A stretch of DNA of 64,000 nucleotides, taken from positions 241,309 to 305,308 of the forward strand of contig NZ_FQZT01000004.1 of NCBI RefSeq assembly GCF_900142125.1, in the 5' to 3' direction. Position numbers and translations under genes: made by a program. A model generated the notes under the pieces. It was not told where the DNA came from. It did no database searches and was given only the letters and a program-made list of their open reading frames with translations. How positions within the stretch are numbered: the stretch's first letter is position 1; each line of letters starts with the position of its first letter. Origin of the DNA: Malonomonas rubra DSM 5091. GTDB taxonomy: Bacteria; Desulfobacterota; Desulfuromonadia; Desulfuromonadales; Geopsychrobacteraceae. Below are positions 37,188 through 45,250 of this stretch, piece by piece.

Positions 37188-37331
37188 ATGGCCAAGTGTG
37201 ACGCAAAAACAGAAGTCTATTCCCGTGTTTGTGGTTTCTTCCGTCCGGTTCAGCAATGGAATCGTGGCAAAAAAGAGGAGTTCAAGGATCGCTCCGAGTA
37301 CAACCTGGCCGCAAAGGAGCAGAAAAGCTGA
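37188..37331 (+). CDS. Stand-alone glycyl-radical domain of anaerobic ribonucleotide reductase
   Basis: A 47-residue protein. It contains the NrdD radical motif YSRVCGFFRPVQQWN with the radical Gly at residue 16, followed by the usual GKKEEFKDRSEY end. Cys4 (MAKCDAK) aligns with the last zinc-knuckle cysteine of ordinary NrdD. It has its own AAGGAGT at 37174-37180, eight bases before ATG, and is in a different frame from nrdD with 29 bases between. It should complement the truncated NrdD core in trans. It overlaps nrdG by CTGA. Confidence 0.88.
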   Translation: MAKCDAKTEVYSRVCGFFRPVQQWNRGKKEEFKDRSEYNLAAKEQKS

Positions 37332-38032
37332 GCGAGATCTCGATCAAGGGCTTTCAGGGGACCAGCCTGCTCGACTTTCCCGGTCGTGTCGCATCGCTGG
37401 TGTTTACCGGCGGCTGTAACCTGACCTGCCCTTTTTGTCATAACCCCGGATTGGTTCTCGATCCGGGGAGCTTTCCCGACTATCCGATCGACCAGTTGCT
37501 GGCAGACCTGCAGAAACGTAGCTCGTTTATCGACGGGGTTGTCATATCGGGCGGAGAACCGACCCTCGATGCTGGTCTGCCGGCATTTTTACGGCAGCTC
37601 AAGCAACTCGGCCTGCAGATCAAGCTCGACACCAATGGTTTGCTCCCTCAGGTGATCGAGGCTTTGCTCGATGAAAAGTTGATCGATTACCTGGCGATCG
37701 ATATCAAAACGACGCCAGAGCGCTATTCAGAACTGCACACCCGCCCGGTTTCGCGTGATGGCCTGCTGCGAAGCATCGAGCTGGCGAAAACTGCAACCAT
37801 TGAAGCGGAGTTCCGCACCACCTGTGTCCCCTGTCTGGTCAGTGATGCTGAAATCGAGCAGTTGGGTGAACTGCTGCAGGGGGCTCACTTGTGGGTGTTG
37901 CAGCAGTTTGTGCCAGAACATTCGCTGGAGCAGGAATGGCAGGAATTCGACAGTTACCCGAAAGAAAAACTGGAGAATTTCGCCCGGACGGCGGAAGGCT
38001 TTGTTGAGCGGGTTCTGCTGCGGGGGATTTAA
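37328..38032 (+). CDS. nrdG: Anaerobic ribonucleotide reductase activating protein (radical SAM)
   Basis: About 234 residues. The radical SAM cluster motif CNLTCPFC (C-x3-C-x2-C) lies near residue 30, followed by SGGEPTLD. It generates the glycyl radical on the NrdD system. No ATG, GTG or TTG exists at the expected N-terminus. A CTG at 37328, eight bases after AAGGAG and overlapping the stop of the glycyl-radical gene as CTGA, gives the family start (LSEISIKGFQG). An alternative ATG at 37256 would give a 24-residue extension read inside the small gene. Confidence 0.88.
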   Translation: MSEISIKGFQGTSLLDFPGRVASLVFTGGCNLTCPFCHNPGLVLDPGSFPDYPIDQLLADLQKRSSFIDGVVISGGEPTLDAGLPAFLRQLKQLGLQIKLDTNGLLPQVIEALLDEKLIDYLAIDIKTTPERYSELHTRPVSRDGLLRSIELAKTATIEAEFRTTCVPCLVSDAEIEQLGELLQGAHLWVLQQFVPEHSLEQEWQEFDSYPKEKLENFARTAEGFVERVLLRGI

Positions 38033-38102
38033 TCTGCGCCGCAGTTGCGTCCGGGGGCTCTTATAGCTTTTGCTGGAGCAAAGAGATCGTAGAATTAAAA
38101 GC

Positions 38103-38141
38103 AAACAGCCGGTGCGCAATTACGCGCACCGGCTGTTTTTT
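38103..38141. terminator. Bidirectional terminator after nrdG
   Basis: AAACAGCCGGTGCGC pairs perfectly with GCGCACCGGCTGTTT around a 6-base loop, followed by T residues on the plus strand and preceded by A residues. It separates nrdG from the convergent cytochrome gene. Confidence 0.9.
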
Positions 38142-38161
38142 CTGATATCGAATACCGCTGG

Positions 38162-38422
38162 CTAGTTAACAATAATCTTATGGCAGAACAGGCAGCGGTT
38201 CTTTGGCGGGTGCTCGGCCGGGAAGGGAACGCCGCCGTCATCGTAGTGGCACTCGCCGCAGAATTTCTCGGCGGCCTTTTTTCCTTCAGCTTTGACGATC
38301 GTGTAGAAGCGCTCGTGATTTTCATCTTTCGGCACTCGCGAGGTGCTTTCTTCGGGGGCCATCCAGAGCACGCCGATGATGAGCAGACCTCCAAGAATCA
38401 AAAGAATATCCCGCTTTTTCAT
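38162..38422 (-). CDS. Small membrane-anchored dihaem c-type cytochrome
   Basis: 86 residues. An uncleaved N-terminal hydrophobic anchor (residues about 5-22) is followed by a periplasmic domain with two haem c motifs, CGECH (55-59) and CLFCH (77-81). His71 (AEHPP) may be an axial ligand. It probably moves electrons in the periplasm; the partner is unknown. A GGAG site precedes the ATG. A membrane protein gene lies 106 bases upstream on the same strand. Confidence 0.85.
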   Translation of the reverse strand: MKKRDILLILGGLLIIGVLWMAPEESTSRVPKDENHERFYTIVKAEGKKAAEKFCGECHYDDGGVPFPAEHPPKNRCLFCHKIIVN

Positions 38423-38528
38423 ACCTAAAATCTCCAGACGCCGCTTGCGGCGGTTATCGTTAGTTGATGCGCTAAAGAGTTACTGATATTGCACTAGGGT
38501 TGCGGTTGTGGTCAATCCTCTGGCTGAT

Positions 38529-38861
38529 TTATTCAGATTTGATAAACAGCAGGTAGATAAAAAGTCCGATGACCAGCGCGCCGCCGCCGACCAATATGTA
38601 GATGCCGCCGCCGGAAATCCCTTCGGTTCCGGTGCCTTGCGCTACCGTCCACGACAGCGCCAGGGCGAAGCCGCCAATACCGACAATAAAAGCGGCGATG
38701 GCCCGCAGTCCGAGGAAGTAACAGATCAGTGCAACCGCAGCGAACCCGCCGAGGAACCATGGATTGTTGCTCAGGTCAGCAACATTCCAGGCTTCCAGTT
38801 GCTGCATGATATTGTCGGTGCGGAAGTTGGTCATGAACTCTTTGAAGTCTTCCCAGGTCAT
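38529..38861 (-). CDS. Small integral membrane protein of unknown function
   Basis: 110 residues. A hydrophilic N-terminus (about 1-35) is followed by three predicted hydrophobic segments (about 36-53, 55-73 and 85-107), the last preceded by a Gly-rich turn (GISGGGIY). I do not recognise the family. It is upstream of the dihaem cytochrome on the same strand, so a respiratory link is possible but unproven. Confidence 0.6.
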   Translation of the reverse strand: MTWEDFKEFMTNFRTDNIMQQLEAWNVADLSNNPWFLGGFAAVALICYFLGLRAIAAFIVGIGGFALALSWTVAQGTGTEGISGGGIYILVGGGALVIGLFIYLLFIKSE

Positions 38862-38978
38862 ATGCCGTTTCCTCGTATCGATTCTGTATGATTTTTCAGG
38901 TTAAAAAACAATAAGAAATACATATTAGCAGATTAATAGAATCGAGGGCCACGATAAATTCACAAGCGCCCGTAAATC

Positions 38979-39007
38979 TTGACTTTACAGCGCAGCTTCA
39001 ATAGGAT
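38979..39007 (+). promoter_or_regulatory. Sigma70-type promoter for murI
   Basis: TTGACT (38979-38984) and TAGGAT (39002-39007) with an exact 17-base spacer. The predicted start is near 39014, directly in front of a hairpin. Confidence 0.55.
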
Positions 39008-39021
39008 GACGCCCTTGGTTC

Positions 39022-39044
39022 AGCGGGCTTTAGCCCGCTTTTTT
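39022..39044 (+). terminator. Hairpin with T-run in the murI leader
   Basis: AGCGGGC and GCCCGCT form a 7-bp stem with a TTTA loop, followed by six T residues. It lies between the predicted murI promoter and the start codon, so it could act as an attenuator, or as a terminator of upstream read-through. Confidence 0.55.
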
Positions 39045-39067
39045 CCAGACCAGTTCAAGGAGCTTTT

Positions 39068-39862
39068 GTGCGTTATCGGGCCATCGGTATTTTTGACTCG
39101 GGTGTTGGCGGCCTGACCGTCTGCAAAGAGATTATTCGCCAGTTGCCGGGTGAAAACCTGATCTATCTGGGTGACACCGCAAGGGTGCCTTACGGAACCA
39201 AGAGTGCACAGACTGTTGAGCGTTATGCGCTGGAGGCCGCAAGCTTCCTGGTTGAACAGGGGGTCAAGTTACTGGTGGTCGCCTGTAATACTGCTTCTGC
39301 CGTGGCTCTGCCGGCGCTGCGTGAACGTTTCCAGTTGCCGGTCATCGGGGTGATCGAGCCGGGGGCGCAGCGTGCTGCCGACAGCCGCAACCGACGTATC
39401 GGTGTTATCGGTACCGAAGGCACCATCAACAGCGGGCGTTACGAAGAAGCGATCCGTGCTAGGGTGCCGGATGCGAAGGTGCTGACCGCGGCCTGCCCGT
39501 TATTCGTCCCGCTGGCGGAAGAGTGCTGGTCCGAGCATGAGGTCGCACGCTTGACGGCAGAAGAATATTTGCAGCCGTTGCGGCAGGCAAAGGTCGATAC
39601 GCTGGTGCTCGGGTGTACCCACTATCCGCTGCTGCGCAAAACCATTCAGCAGGTGATGGGACCGGACGTGCTGCTGGTCGACTCTGCTGAAGAAACGGCT
39701 CGTGCAGTCGCTGACCTGTTTGCCGAGCAGGGGCTGGCTCTGCCGGAGCTTGGTGGCCGGCGCGATTTTTATGTAACCGACGTTCCGACCCGATTCGAGC
39801 GGGTCGGGCGTGCGTTCCTCGGCCGCGAACTGGGCCGGGTGCAGCAGGTGCAGATCGGCTGA
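39068..39862 (+). CDS. murI: Glutamate racemase
   Basis: A 264-residue enzyme supplying D-glutamate for peptidoglycan. The two catalytic cysteines are in VVACNTASA and LGCTHYPLL; the N-terminal IGIFDSGVGGLTV is the family signature. It starts at GTG with AAGGAG upstream and is followed 18 bases later by the GerMN gene. Length is normal. Confidence 0.95.
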   Translation: MRYRAIGIFDSGVGGLTVCKEIIRQLPGENLIYLGDTARVPYGTKSAQTVERYALEAASFLVEQGVKLLVVACNTASAVALPALRERFQLPVIGVIEPGAQRAADSRNRRIGVIGTEGTINSGRYEEAIRARVPDAKVLTAACPLFVPLAEECWSEHEVARLTAEEYLQPLRQAKVDTLVLGCTHYPLLRKTIQQVMGPDVLLVDSAEETARAVADLFAEQGLALPELGGRRDFYVTDVPTRFERVGRAFLGRELGRVQQVQIG

Positions 39863-39880
39863 GGCCGACGGAGAGAAACG

Positions 39881-40534
39881 ATGAAGAAAATTCTGCTGAT
39901 CTTAGCCGGCTTGCTCGTGGTCGGCATTGTTGCCGGTTACGGTATCGGCTGGCTGCTGCAGCAACAACAGCAGCAGTCGAGTGAGCGGATTCCGATTGTG
40001 ATTGAGCCGGAGTTGACGCCGCGCGAGGTACAGCTTTATTTCGCCGGCCCAGAAGGCGATCACCTGCAGCCGGAAGCGCGAATGATCAAAGGCTGCGAAG
40101 ATGATCGTGACTGTATCCGCAGCTTGCTGGAAGAATTGCGGCGCGGACCAGAGCTGGAGCTGTTGCCGGTGATACCGAGTCAGACCGGTATCCTCGATAT
40201 CGAACTGGAGAACGACCTGGTGCGGCTAAATTTCTCCAAGCAGTTTAGCGACTTCCATCCCAGTGGCAGCCTGTCGGAACTGCTGACCGTTTACAGCCTG
40301 GCCAACAGCCTGAGCGAAAACTTTCCTTACCTGCGGCAGGTGCAGATCCTGATCGATGGGCAGGTGCAGCAGACCTTGAAAGGGCATGTCCGTATCGATC
40401 AGCCAGTTTACGCCGATTTCAGCTACAGCAACCCGCTTGTTCGCGCACCGCGGGTGGATGCTATGGACGGGGAACTGTTGGAGTCTTTGATCGAATCCCA
40501 GTTGATAGAAAAAGAGGTAACAGAGAATGAATAA
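39881..40534 (+). CDS. GerMN-domain membrane-anchored protein
   Basis: 217 residues. An N-terminal hydrophobic anchor (about 3-27) ending in a poly-Gln stretch is followed by a periplasmic GerMN domain (about 47-165; VQLYFAGPEGDHL, LEELRRGP, LNFSKQFSDFHPSGS). The domain occurs in GerM and LpqB and in many non-sporulating bacteria; its role is not settled, with cell-wall links suggested. The end overlaps the start of the methionine synthase gene by eight bases, and murI is upstream. Confidence 0.8.
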   Translation: MKKILLILAGLLVVGIVAGYGIGWLLQQQQQQSSERIPIVIEPELTPREVQLYFAGPEGDHLQPEARMIKGCEDDRDCIRSLLEELRRGPELELLPVIPSQTGILDIELENDLVRLNFSKQFSDFHPSGSLSELLTVYSLANSLSENFPYLRQVQILIDGQVQQTLKGHVRIDQPVYADFSYSNPLVRAPRVDAMDGELLESLIESQLIEKEVTENE

Positions 40535-42935
40535 ATTCCTGCAGGCAATCGAACAGCGGGTTCTGGTTCTTGACGGGGCCATGGGAACCATGCTGCAGGA
40601 GCGTGGCCTGGCGCCGGGAGCTTCGCCCGAAGGGATGAACCTGGAGCAGCCGGAGGTGGTTGAAGCGGTGCACCGCGAATATGTCGATGCCGGGGCAGAT
40701 ATCATCGTCACCAACACTTTTGGCGGCAATCGCCCTAAGTTGGCCAACTACGGGCTGGAAGAGCAGGTGCGTGAGATCAATATCGCCGGGGTTGAAATTT
40801 GTCGGCGCGCGGCAAAAGATAATACTTTCGTTGCTGCTTCAGTCGGACCCACCGGCCGCTTTCTCGAGCCGGTGGGCGACGCCACCTTCGACGAAATGGT
40901 CGAGATTTTCAGCGAGCAGATTTCCGCACTGGCCGAGGCGGGCGCGGATCTAATCACTTTTGAAACTTTTCTCGATATTCGCGAACTGCGCAGCGCGATC
41001 ATCGCGGCGAAAGCGGTCTGTGACCTGCCGCTGCTGGCACTGATGACCTTCGATGATGGCGGGCGCACCGTGCTCGGTACCCCACCGGAAGCTGCTGCCG
41101 TTACTCTCGACGCTCTCGGTGTTGATGTTATCGGCTCCAACTGCGGACTTGGCATCGATGGTATTTACGACATTCTGGAAAAGATGCGCAGCGTCACCAG
41201 CCTGCCGCTGATCGCCCAGGCCAACGCCGGTCTGCCGGAGTTGCGTGATGGTGTGACTGTCTTCCCGGGAACACCGGAAGAGATGACCGCTTACCACCAG
41301 CGCCTGATCAAACTCGGCGTTCGGGTGATCGGAGGCTGTTGCGGTACGACGCCGAAACATATTGCCGCGATGCAGCAGGCCCTGGCCGACTATGATCAGC
41401 AGTGGCAGGCTCCAGCGCGCAAATGTTTCCTGTCCAGTCGCACTCAGGTTGCCGAAGTCGGAGGCAAGGCCGCCTGTGCGGTGATCGGCGAGCGGATCAA
41501 CCCGACTGGCAAGAAGGGTTATACCGCCGAGCTGCGGGAAGGCAAGACGGCTTATATTCGTCGTGAAGCGCAGCAGCAGGTGGAGGCCGGTGCTAATCTG
41601 CTCGATGTCAACTGCGGTGCCCCCGGCGTTGACGAGCCTGCCGCGCTGGAAGCTGCCGTTTTTGCTGTCAGCGGCGTGACGGGAACCCCGCTGGTTCTCG
41701 ATTCCTCAAGCCCGGAAGCTCTGGAAATGGGCCTTAAGGCGGCTGACGGGAAGGTGCTGATCAACTCGGTTTCCGGCGAAGAGAAAAGCCTTAAGGCGAT
41801 CCTGCCGCTGGCAAAGAAGTATGGTGCGGCAATCATTGGCCTGGCCCTCGACGGTAAAGGGATCCCGGAGACCGCTGCCGATCGCTTAGCTGTGGCGAAG
41901 CTGATTCTGGAGCGGGCATTGGAGCTTGGCATCCCGCGCGAAGATGTCATCATCGACTGCCTCACCCTGACGGTTTCCGCTGAGCAGAAGCGGGCGGCGG
42001 AGACCCTGCAGGCGTTGCGGGTGGTGCGCGACGAGCTGGGGCTGGCAACGGTGCTTGGAGTAAGCAATATCTCTTTCGGTCTGCCGAGCCGCCCGGTGCT
42101 CTCATCGGTCTTCTTCACCATGGCGCTGGAGGCCGGGCTGAAGGCGGCTATTATCAATCCCAAGGATGAACGGATGATGGATGCCTTAAGGGCTGCCAAG
42201 GTTCTGCTCGGGCAGGACGAACGAGCTGAGAGCTATATTGCTCACTACGCTGACCAGGTTGCCGCCCCTGCCGCTGCATCGGTGCCCGACGATAAACCGC
42301 TGGGGATTCGCGAGCAGCTGACCAAGGCAATCATCGGGGGGGACAAGGACGTTGTCGCCGGGTTGGTTGAGCAGGCGCTGAGTGAAGGCCTGGAGCCGAT
42401 GCAGATCAGCAACGAAGGTTTGCTGCCCGGTCTGGAAGAGGTCGGCAGACGTTTCGGCAAAAACCAGATTTTCCTGCCGCAGGTGATGCTTTCGGCTGAA
42501 ACTATGCAGACCGCGTTTAACCGACTGAAGGAAGAGATCCGTGGGCAGGAGCTTGAAAGCCTCGGCAAAATCCTGATGGCGACGGTCGAAGGCGACATTC
42601 ATGATATCGGCAAGAACATTGTCTGCACATTGCTGGAGAATCACGGTTTCGAGGTGATCGACCTGGGCAAAAATGTTCCGGCAGCGAAAATCATCGATCA
42701 GGCGCTGAAGCATAGGGTCGATGCCGTCGGACTGTCGGCGCTGATGACAACGACCCTGCAGCAGATGGATGTCACCATAAAGGAATTGCGCAAGGCGGGA
42801 GTGAAGGTTTTTACCATGGTCGGCGGTGCGGTGGTGACCGAGAGCTATGCGCAGGAGATCGGTGCTGATCTTTACGCTGCTGATGCATTGGAAGCGGTGG
42901 CAAAAATCAAGCAGCTTTTACTGGCTGATGGTTAA
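40527..42935 (+). CDS. metH: Cobalamin-dependent methionine synthase, short form without reactivation domain
   Basis: 802 residues. Domains: homocysteine-binding barrel (about 1-290; LDGAMGTMLQ, zinc cysteines in NCGLG and GGCCGTTP), methyltetrahydrofolate-binding barrel (about 310-570; GERINPTGKKG), the helical cap and the B12-binding Rossmann domain (about 590-800) with the cobalt-ligand motif DIHDIGKN. The C-terminal SAM-dependent reactivation domain of E. coli MetH is absent, as in Thermotoga. Reactivation must come from another protein. It is a likely user of the cobamide made by the operon at 7-22 kb. Confidence 0.93.
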   Translation: MNKFLQAIEQRVLVLDGAMGTMLQERGLAPGASPEGMNLEQPEVVEAVHREYVDAGADIIVTNTFGGNRPKLANYGLEEQVREINIAGVEICRRAAKDNTFVAASVGPTGRFLEPVGDATFDEMVEIFSEQISALAEAGADLITFETFLDIRELRSAIIAAKAVCDLPLLALMTFDDGGRTVLGTPPEAAAVTLDALGVDVIGSNCGLGIDGIYDILEKMRSVTSLPLIAQANAGLPELRDGVTVFPGTPEEMTAYHQRLIKLGVRVIGGCCGTTPKHIAAMQQALADYDQQWQAPARKCFLSSRTQVAEVGGKAACAVIGERINPTGKKGYTAELREGKTAYIRREAQQQVEAGANLLDVNCGAPGVDEPAALEAAVFAVSGVTGTPLVLDSSSPEALEMGLKAADGKVLINSVSGEEKSLKAILPLAKKYGAAIIGLALDGKGIPETAADRLAVAKLILERALELGIPREDVIIDCLTLTVSAEQKRAAETLQALRVVRDELGLATVLGVSNISFGLPSRPVLSSVFFTMALEAGLKAAIINPKDERMMDALRAAKVLLGQDERAESYIAHYADQVAAPAAASVPDDKPLGIREQLTKAIIGGDKDVVAGLVEQALSEGLEPMQISNEGLLPGLEEVGRRFGKNQIFLPQVMLSAETMQTAFNRLKEEIRGQELESLGKILMATVEGDIHDIGKNIVCTLLENHGFEVIDLGKNVPAAKIIDQALKHRVDAVGLSALMTTTLQQMDVTIKELRKAGVKVFTMVGGAVVTESYAQEIGADLYAADALEAVAKIKQLLLADG

Positions 42936-43086
42936 ACGCTGGATCACGCCGTTAGAGAGCTGAAAACGTTATTTCGCGGTGAATATTCTGGTTTCGAAAA
43001 AACCTTTTCTTTCAAGAAGATAATTGATTTGTTCCGCCATTTCGCGGTATAACTTTATATTCTTTTAGAAAATTTTGAGGTTTTGC

Positions 43087-43665
43087 ATGATCGTTGGTTT
43101 CAATCACAACATCAGCTACAAGGGGGTCGGCTTTCATGTCCAGACAGAGGACAGTGGAGTCAAAAGCCCGCAGCTGGTGACTCTGCTCTATCATGCCGGG
43201 ACCATTATAGCCTCGAAAAAGACCGTTTATGCCGACATCTTAAAAGTCGAAAACCTGAGTCAGGTCGTCGAGGACCTGGCGAAAGAGCAGCATAAAGGGA
43301 TGCTGCGTCGCTTGACTCAGGGTGAATTTGATGATCGGATTATCGCGCTGAAAATTCCGATCGAAGGTGCGCCGCCGGCCAAGTCGGAGCAGGCACCCGA
43401 AGTTGAAACTACGCCGCCGCAACCCGAGGCGATCGAGGAAGCGGAGATCGTTGCCCCGGTCGAAGAGCCCCCTGCTGCAGGGATTATTGCACCACCGGAA
43501 GAGGATCTTTCGGCTGTGGAACCCCAGGCAGAACCCTCTGACCCGGAAAAATTTCTTGATGAACCTCTGGTTGACAAGCTGCGTCAAAGTAAGCAGAAAG
43601 TGCGTCGTGAGCCGACCCTGGATGACCTGATCTACGCCTACCTGACCGGGGCCGATAAATGCTAA
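43087..43665 (+). CDS. Conserved two-part protein of unknown function
   Basis: 192 residues. An N-terminal domain (about 1-90; MIVGFNHNISYKGVGFHVQT, ILKVENLSQVVEDL) is joined by a Pro/Glu/Ala-rich linker (about 95-160) to a short basic C-terminal segment (VRREPTLDDLIYAYL). No signal peptide or membrane helix. I do not recognise the family. GAGG precedes the ATG at 43087. It lies just upstream of a two-component pair and may be co-transcribed with it. Confidence 0.65.
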   Translation: MIVGFNHNISYKGVGFHVQTEDSGVKSPQLVTLLYHAGTIIASKKTVYADILKVENLSQVVEDLAKEQHKGMLRRLTQGEFDDRIIALKIPIEGAPPAKSEQAPEVETTPPQPEAIEEAEIVAPVEEPPAAGIIAPPEEDLSAVEPQAEPSDPEKFLDEPLVDKLRQSKQKVRREPTLDDLIYAYLTGADKC

Positions 43666-43714
43666 AGCAACTCTCAAGTCAAATGTCTGAAGTTTTTACC
43701 TGTGGAGAAATTCC

Positions 43715-45205
43715 TTGTTCAATAGTCTGATCAGCCGAATCATCCTGCTGAACGTGCTGCTGTTGATTATCGGTGTCGGGACCTTTGCCATGTATCACCT
43801 GCAACGTGAGCAAGGGCACCTGATCGATGTCAACCGGCAGAATGCCGAGTTGCTTCTGAATACCATTGAGCGGTCCATTTTTCACTCCATGTGTACCGGT
43901 AACCAGGCCAATGTTCAGGCAATTCTGGAAAAAGTCGGGAGCAGCCGCGAGTTGCTGGCGGTGCAGATCTTCGGTCCGCAAGGAACGATTCTGCGTTCTG
44001 CTCGCCCGGAAGAGTTAGGTACAGCCATCAATCAACGCAACTTTGATCTCTTCCAAAGCGGTAATCTTGAAGGTTATTTCGAAACGGAAGATGGAGAGCG
44101 GGCAATTACCAAGCTGCTGCCGATTATGTCGGATGGTCGTTGCGTCGAGTGCCATGGCGAGAAAGGCGGAGTTATCGGTGTTCTGAATCTCGATTTCTCA
44201 TTGCTGAATATGTATGACCAGTTACGCACCACCAGTGAAACCTTTATCGTTTCGACGCTGGTCAATCTGATTGCTTTGACCGCCGGTATTGCCCTGATTA
44301 TGACTCGCCTGCTGCGGCGCCCCTTGCGGCAGATCAGTAAAGGAATGGCGAAGGTCGAGGCGGGAGATCTCTCGGTACGCATGCCGGAACGCGCGAACGA
44401 CGAGGTTGGCCAGCTGATGTCCGGCTTCAATTCGATGGTCCGCAATTTGGAAAATGCCCAGACCGAGTTGCAACAATATCATTATCAGCAGATGGAGCGT
44501 GCCGATCGGCTGGCGTCTATTGGCGAGATGGCCGCCGGTCTGGCCCACGAGATCAAGAATCCGCTGGCCGGTATCGGTGGCGCTATCGATGTCCTGGCTG
44601 ACGATTATGAAAAGGACGATCCGCGGCGCGAAGTGATGTCGCAGATTCAGAAGCAGATCAGCCGATTGAACAGAACCGTGACCGACCTGCTCTATTTTGG
44701 CAAGCCGGGCGAGCCGGAGTTCAACTATGTCGATATGAACAATCTGCTCAAGCAGACCCAGTTGTTTATATCGCAGCACCCGGAAGCGAAGAATATCAAC
44801 TGGATTGAAGAGCTCACCCGCGATCTTCCGCTGGTCTGGGCTGACCAGAAGCAGCTGCAGCAGGTGTTGCTCAACCTGATGATCAATGGCCTGCAGGCGA
44901 TGAGCGGCGGTGGGGTGATGACGGTGCAGACGGAACACGTCGAACTTGAGGGGCGCGACTGGGTCAAAGTCGATATCAGCGACACCGGTCCGGGTATCCC
45001 GCAGGATCAGCTGAACAAGATTTTTACCCCGTTCTTTACCAGCAAAACTGAAGGGACCGGGCTTGGGCTGCCGATCTGTCGTCAGCTGATGGTCCGTAAC
45101 GGTGGCAAGTTAAGCGTGACCAGTGAGCAGGGGAAGGGGGCTTGCTTTACCCTGCTGCTGCCGGTGGCGGAAAATCAGGAAGCGGTTGAGCTGAAGCAGG
45201 ATTGA
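43715..45205 (+). CDS. Sensor histidine kinase with periplasmic c-type haem motif
   Basis: 496 residues. TM1 (about 8-28), periplasmic sensor with the haem-attachment motif CVECH at 143-147, TM2 (about 172-195), HAMP (to about 250), HisKA with the phospho-His in GLAHEIKNPLAG (near 278), and HATPase (DTGPGIPQDQL, GTGLGLPICRQ). A covalently bound haem suggests redox or gas sensing. The start is TTG with GGAG eight bases upstream. The sigma54-dependent regulator follows 45 bases after its stop and is the probable partner. Confidence 0.9.
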   Translation: MFNSLISRIILLNVLLLIIGVGTFAMYHLQREQGHLIDVNRQNAELLLNTIERSIFHSMCTGNQANVQAILEKVGSSRELLAVQIFGPQGTILRSARPEELGTAINQRNFDLFQSGNLEGYFETEDGERAITKLLPIMSDGRCVECHGEKGGVIGVLNLDFSLLNMYDQLRTTSETFIVSTLVNLIALTAGIALIMTRLLRRPLRQISKGMAKVEAGDLSVRMPERANDEVGQLMSGFNSMVRNLENAQTELQQYHYQQMERADRLASIGEMAAGLAHEIKNPLAGIGGAIDVLADDYEKDDPRREVMSQIQKQISRLNRTVTDLLYFGKPGEPEFNYVDMNNLLKQTQLFISQHPEAKNINWIEELTRDLPLVWADQKQLQQVLLNLMINGLQAMSGGGVMTVQTEHVELEGRDWVKVDISDTGPGIPQDQLNKIFTPFFTSKTEGTGLGLPICRQLMVRNGGKLSVTSEQGKGACFTLLLPVAENQEAVELKQD

Positions 45206-45250
45206 TAGCGGCTGCTTAGCCGAAAATGAACAATGCGAGGAGCAGATCCC

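Noticed and set aside
43012..43194. A 60-codon minus-strand frame near 43.1 kb
   Set aside because: It overlaps the promoter and start of the plus-strand gene at 43087 and has no domain.
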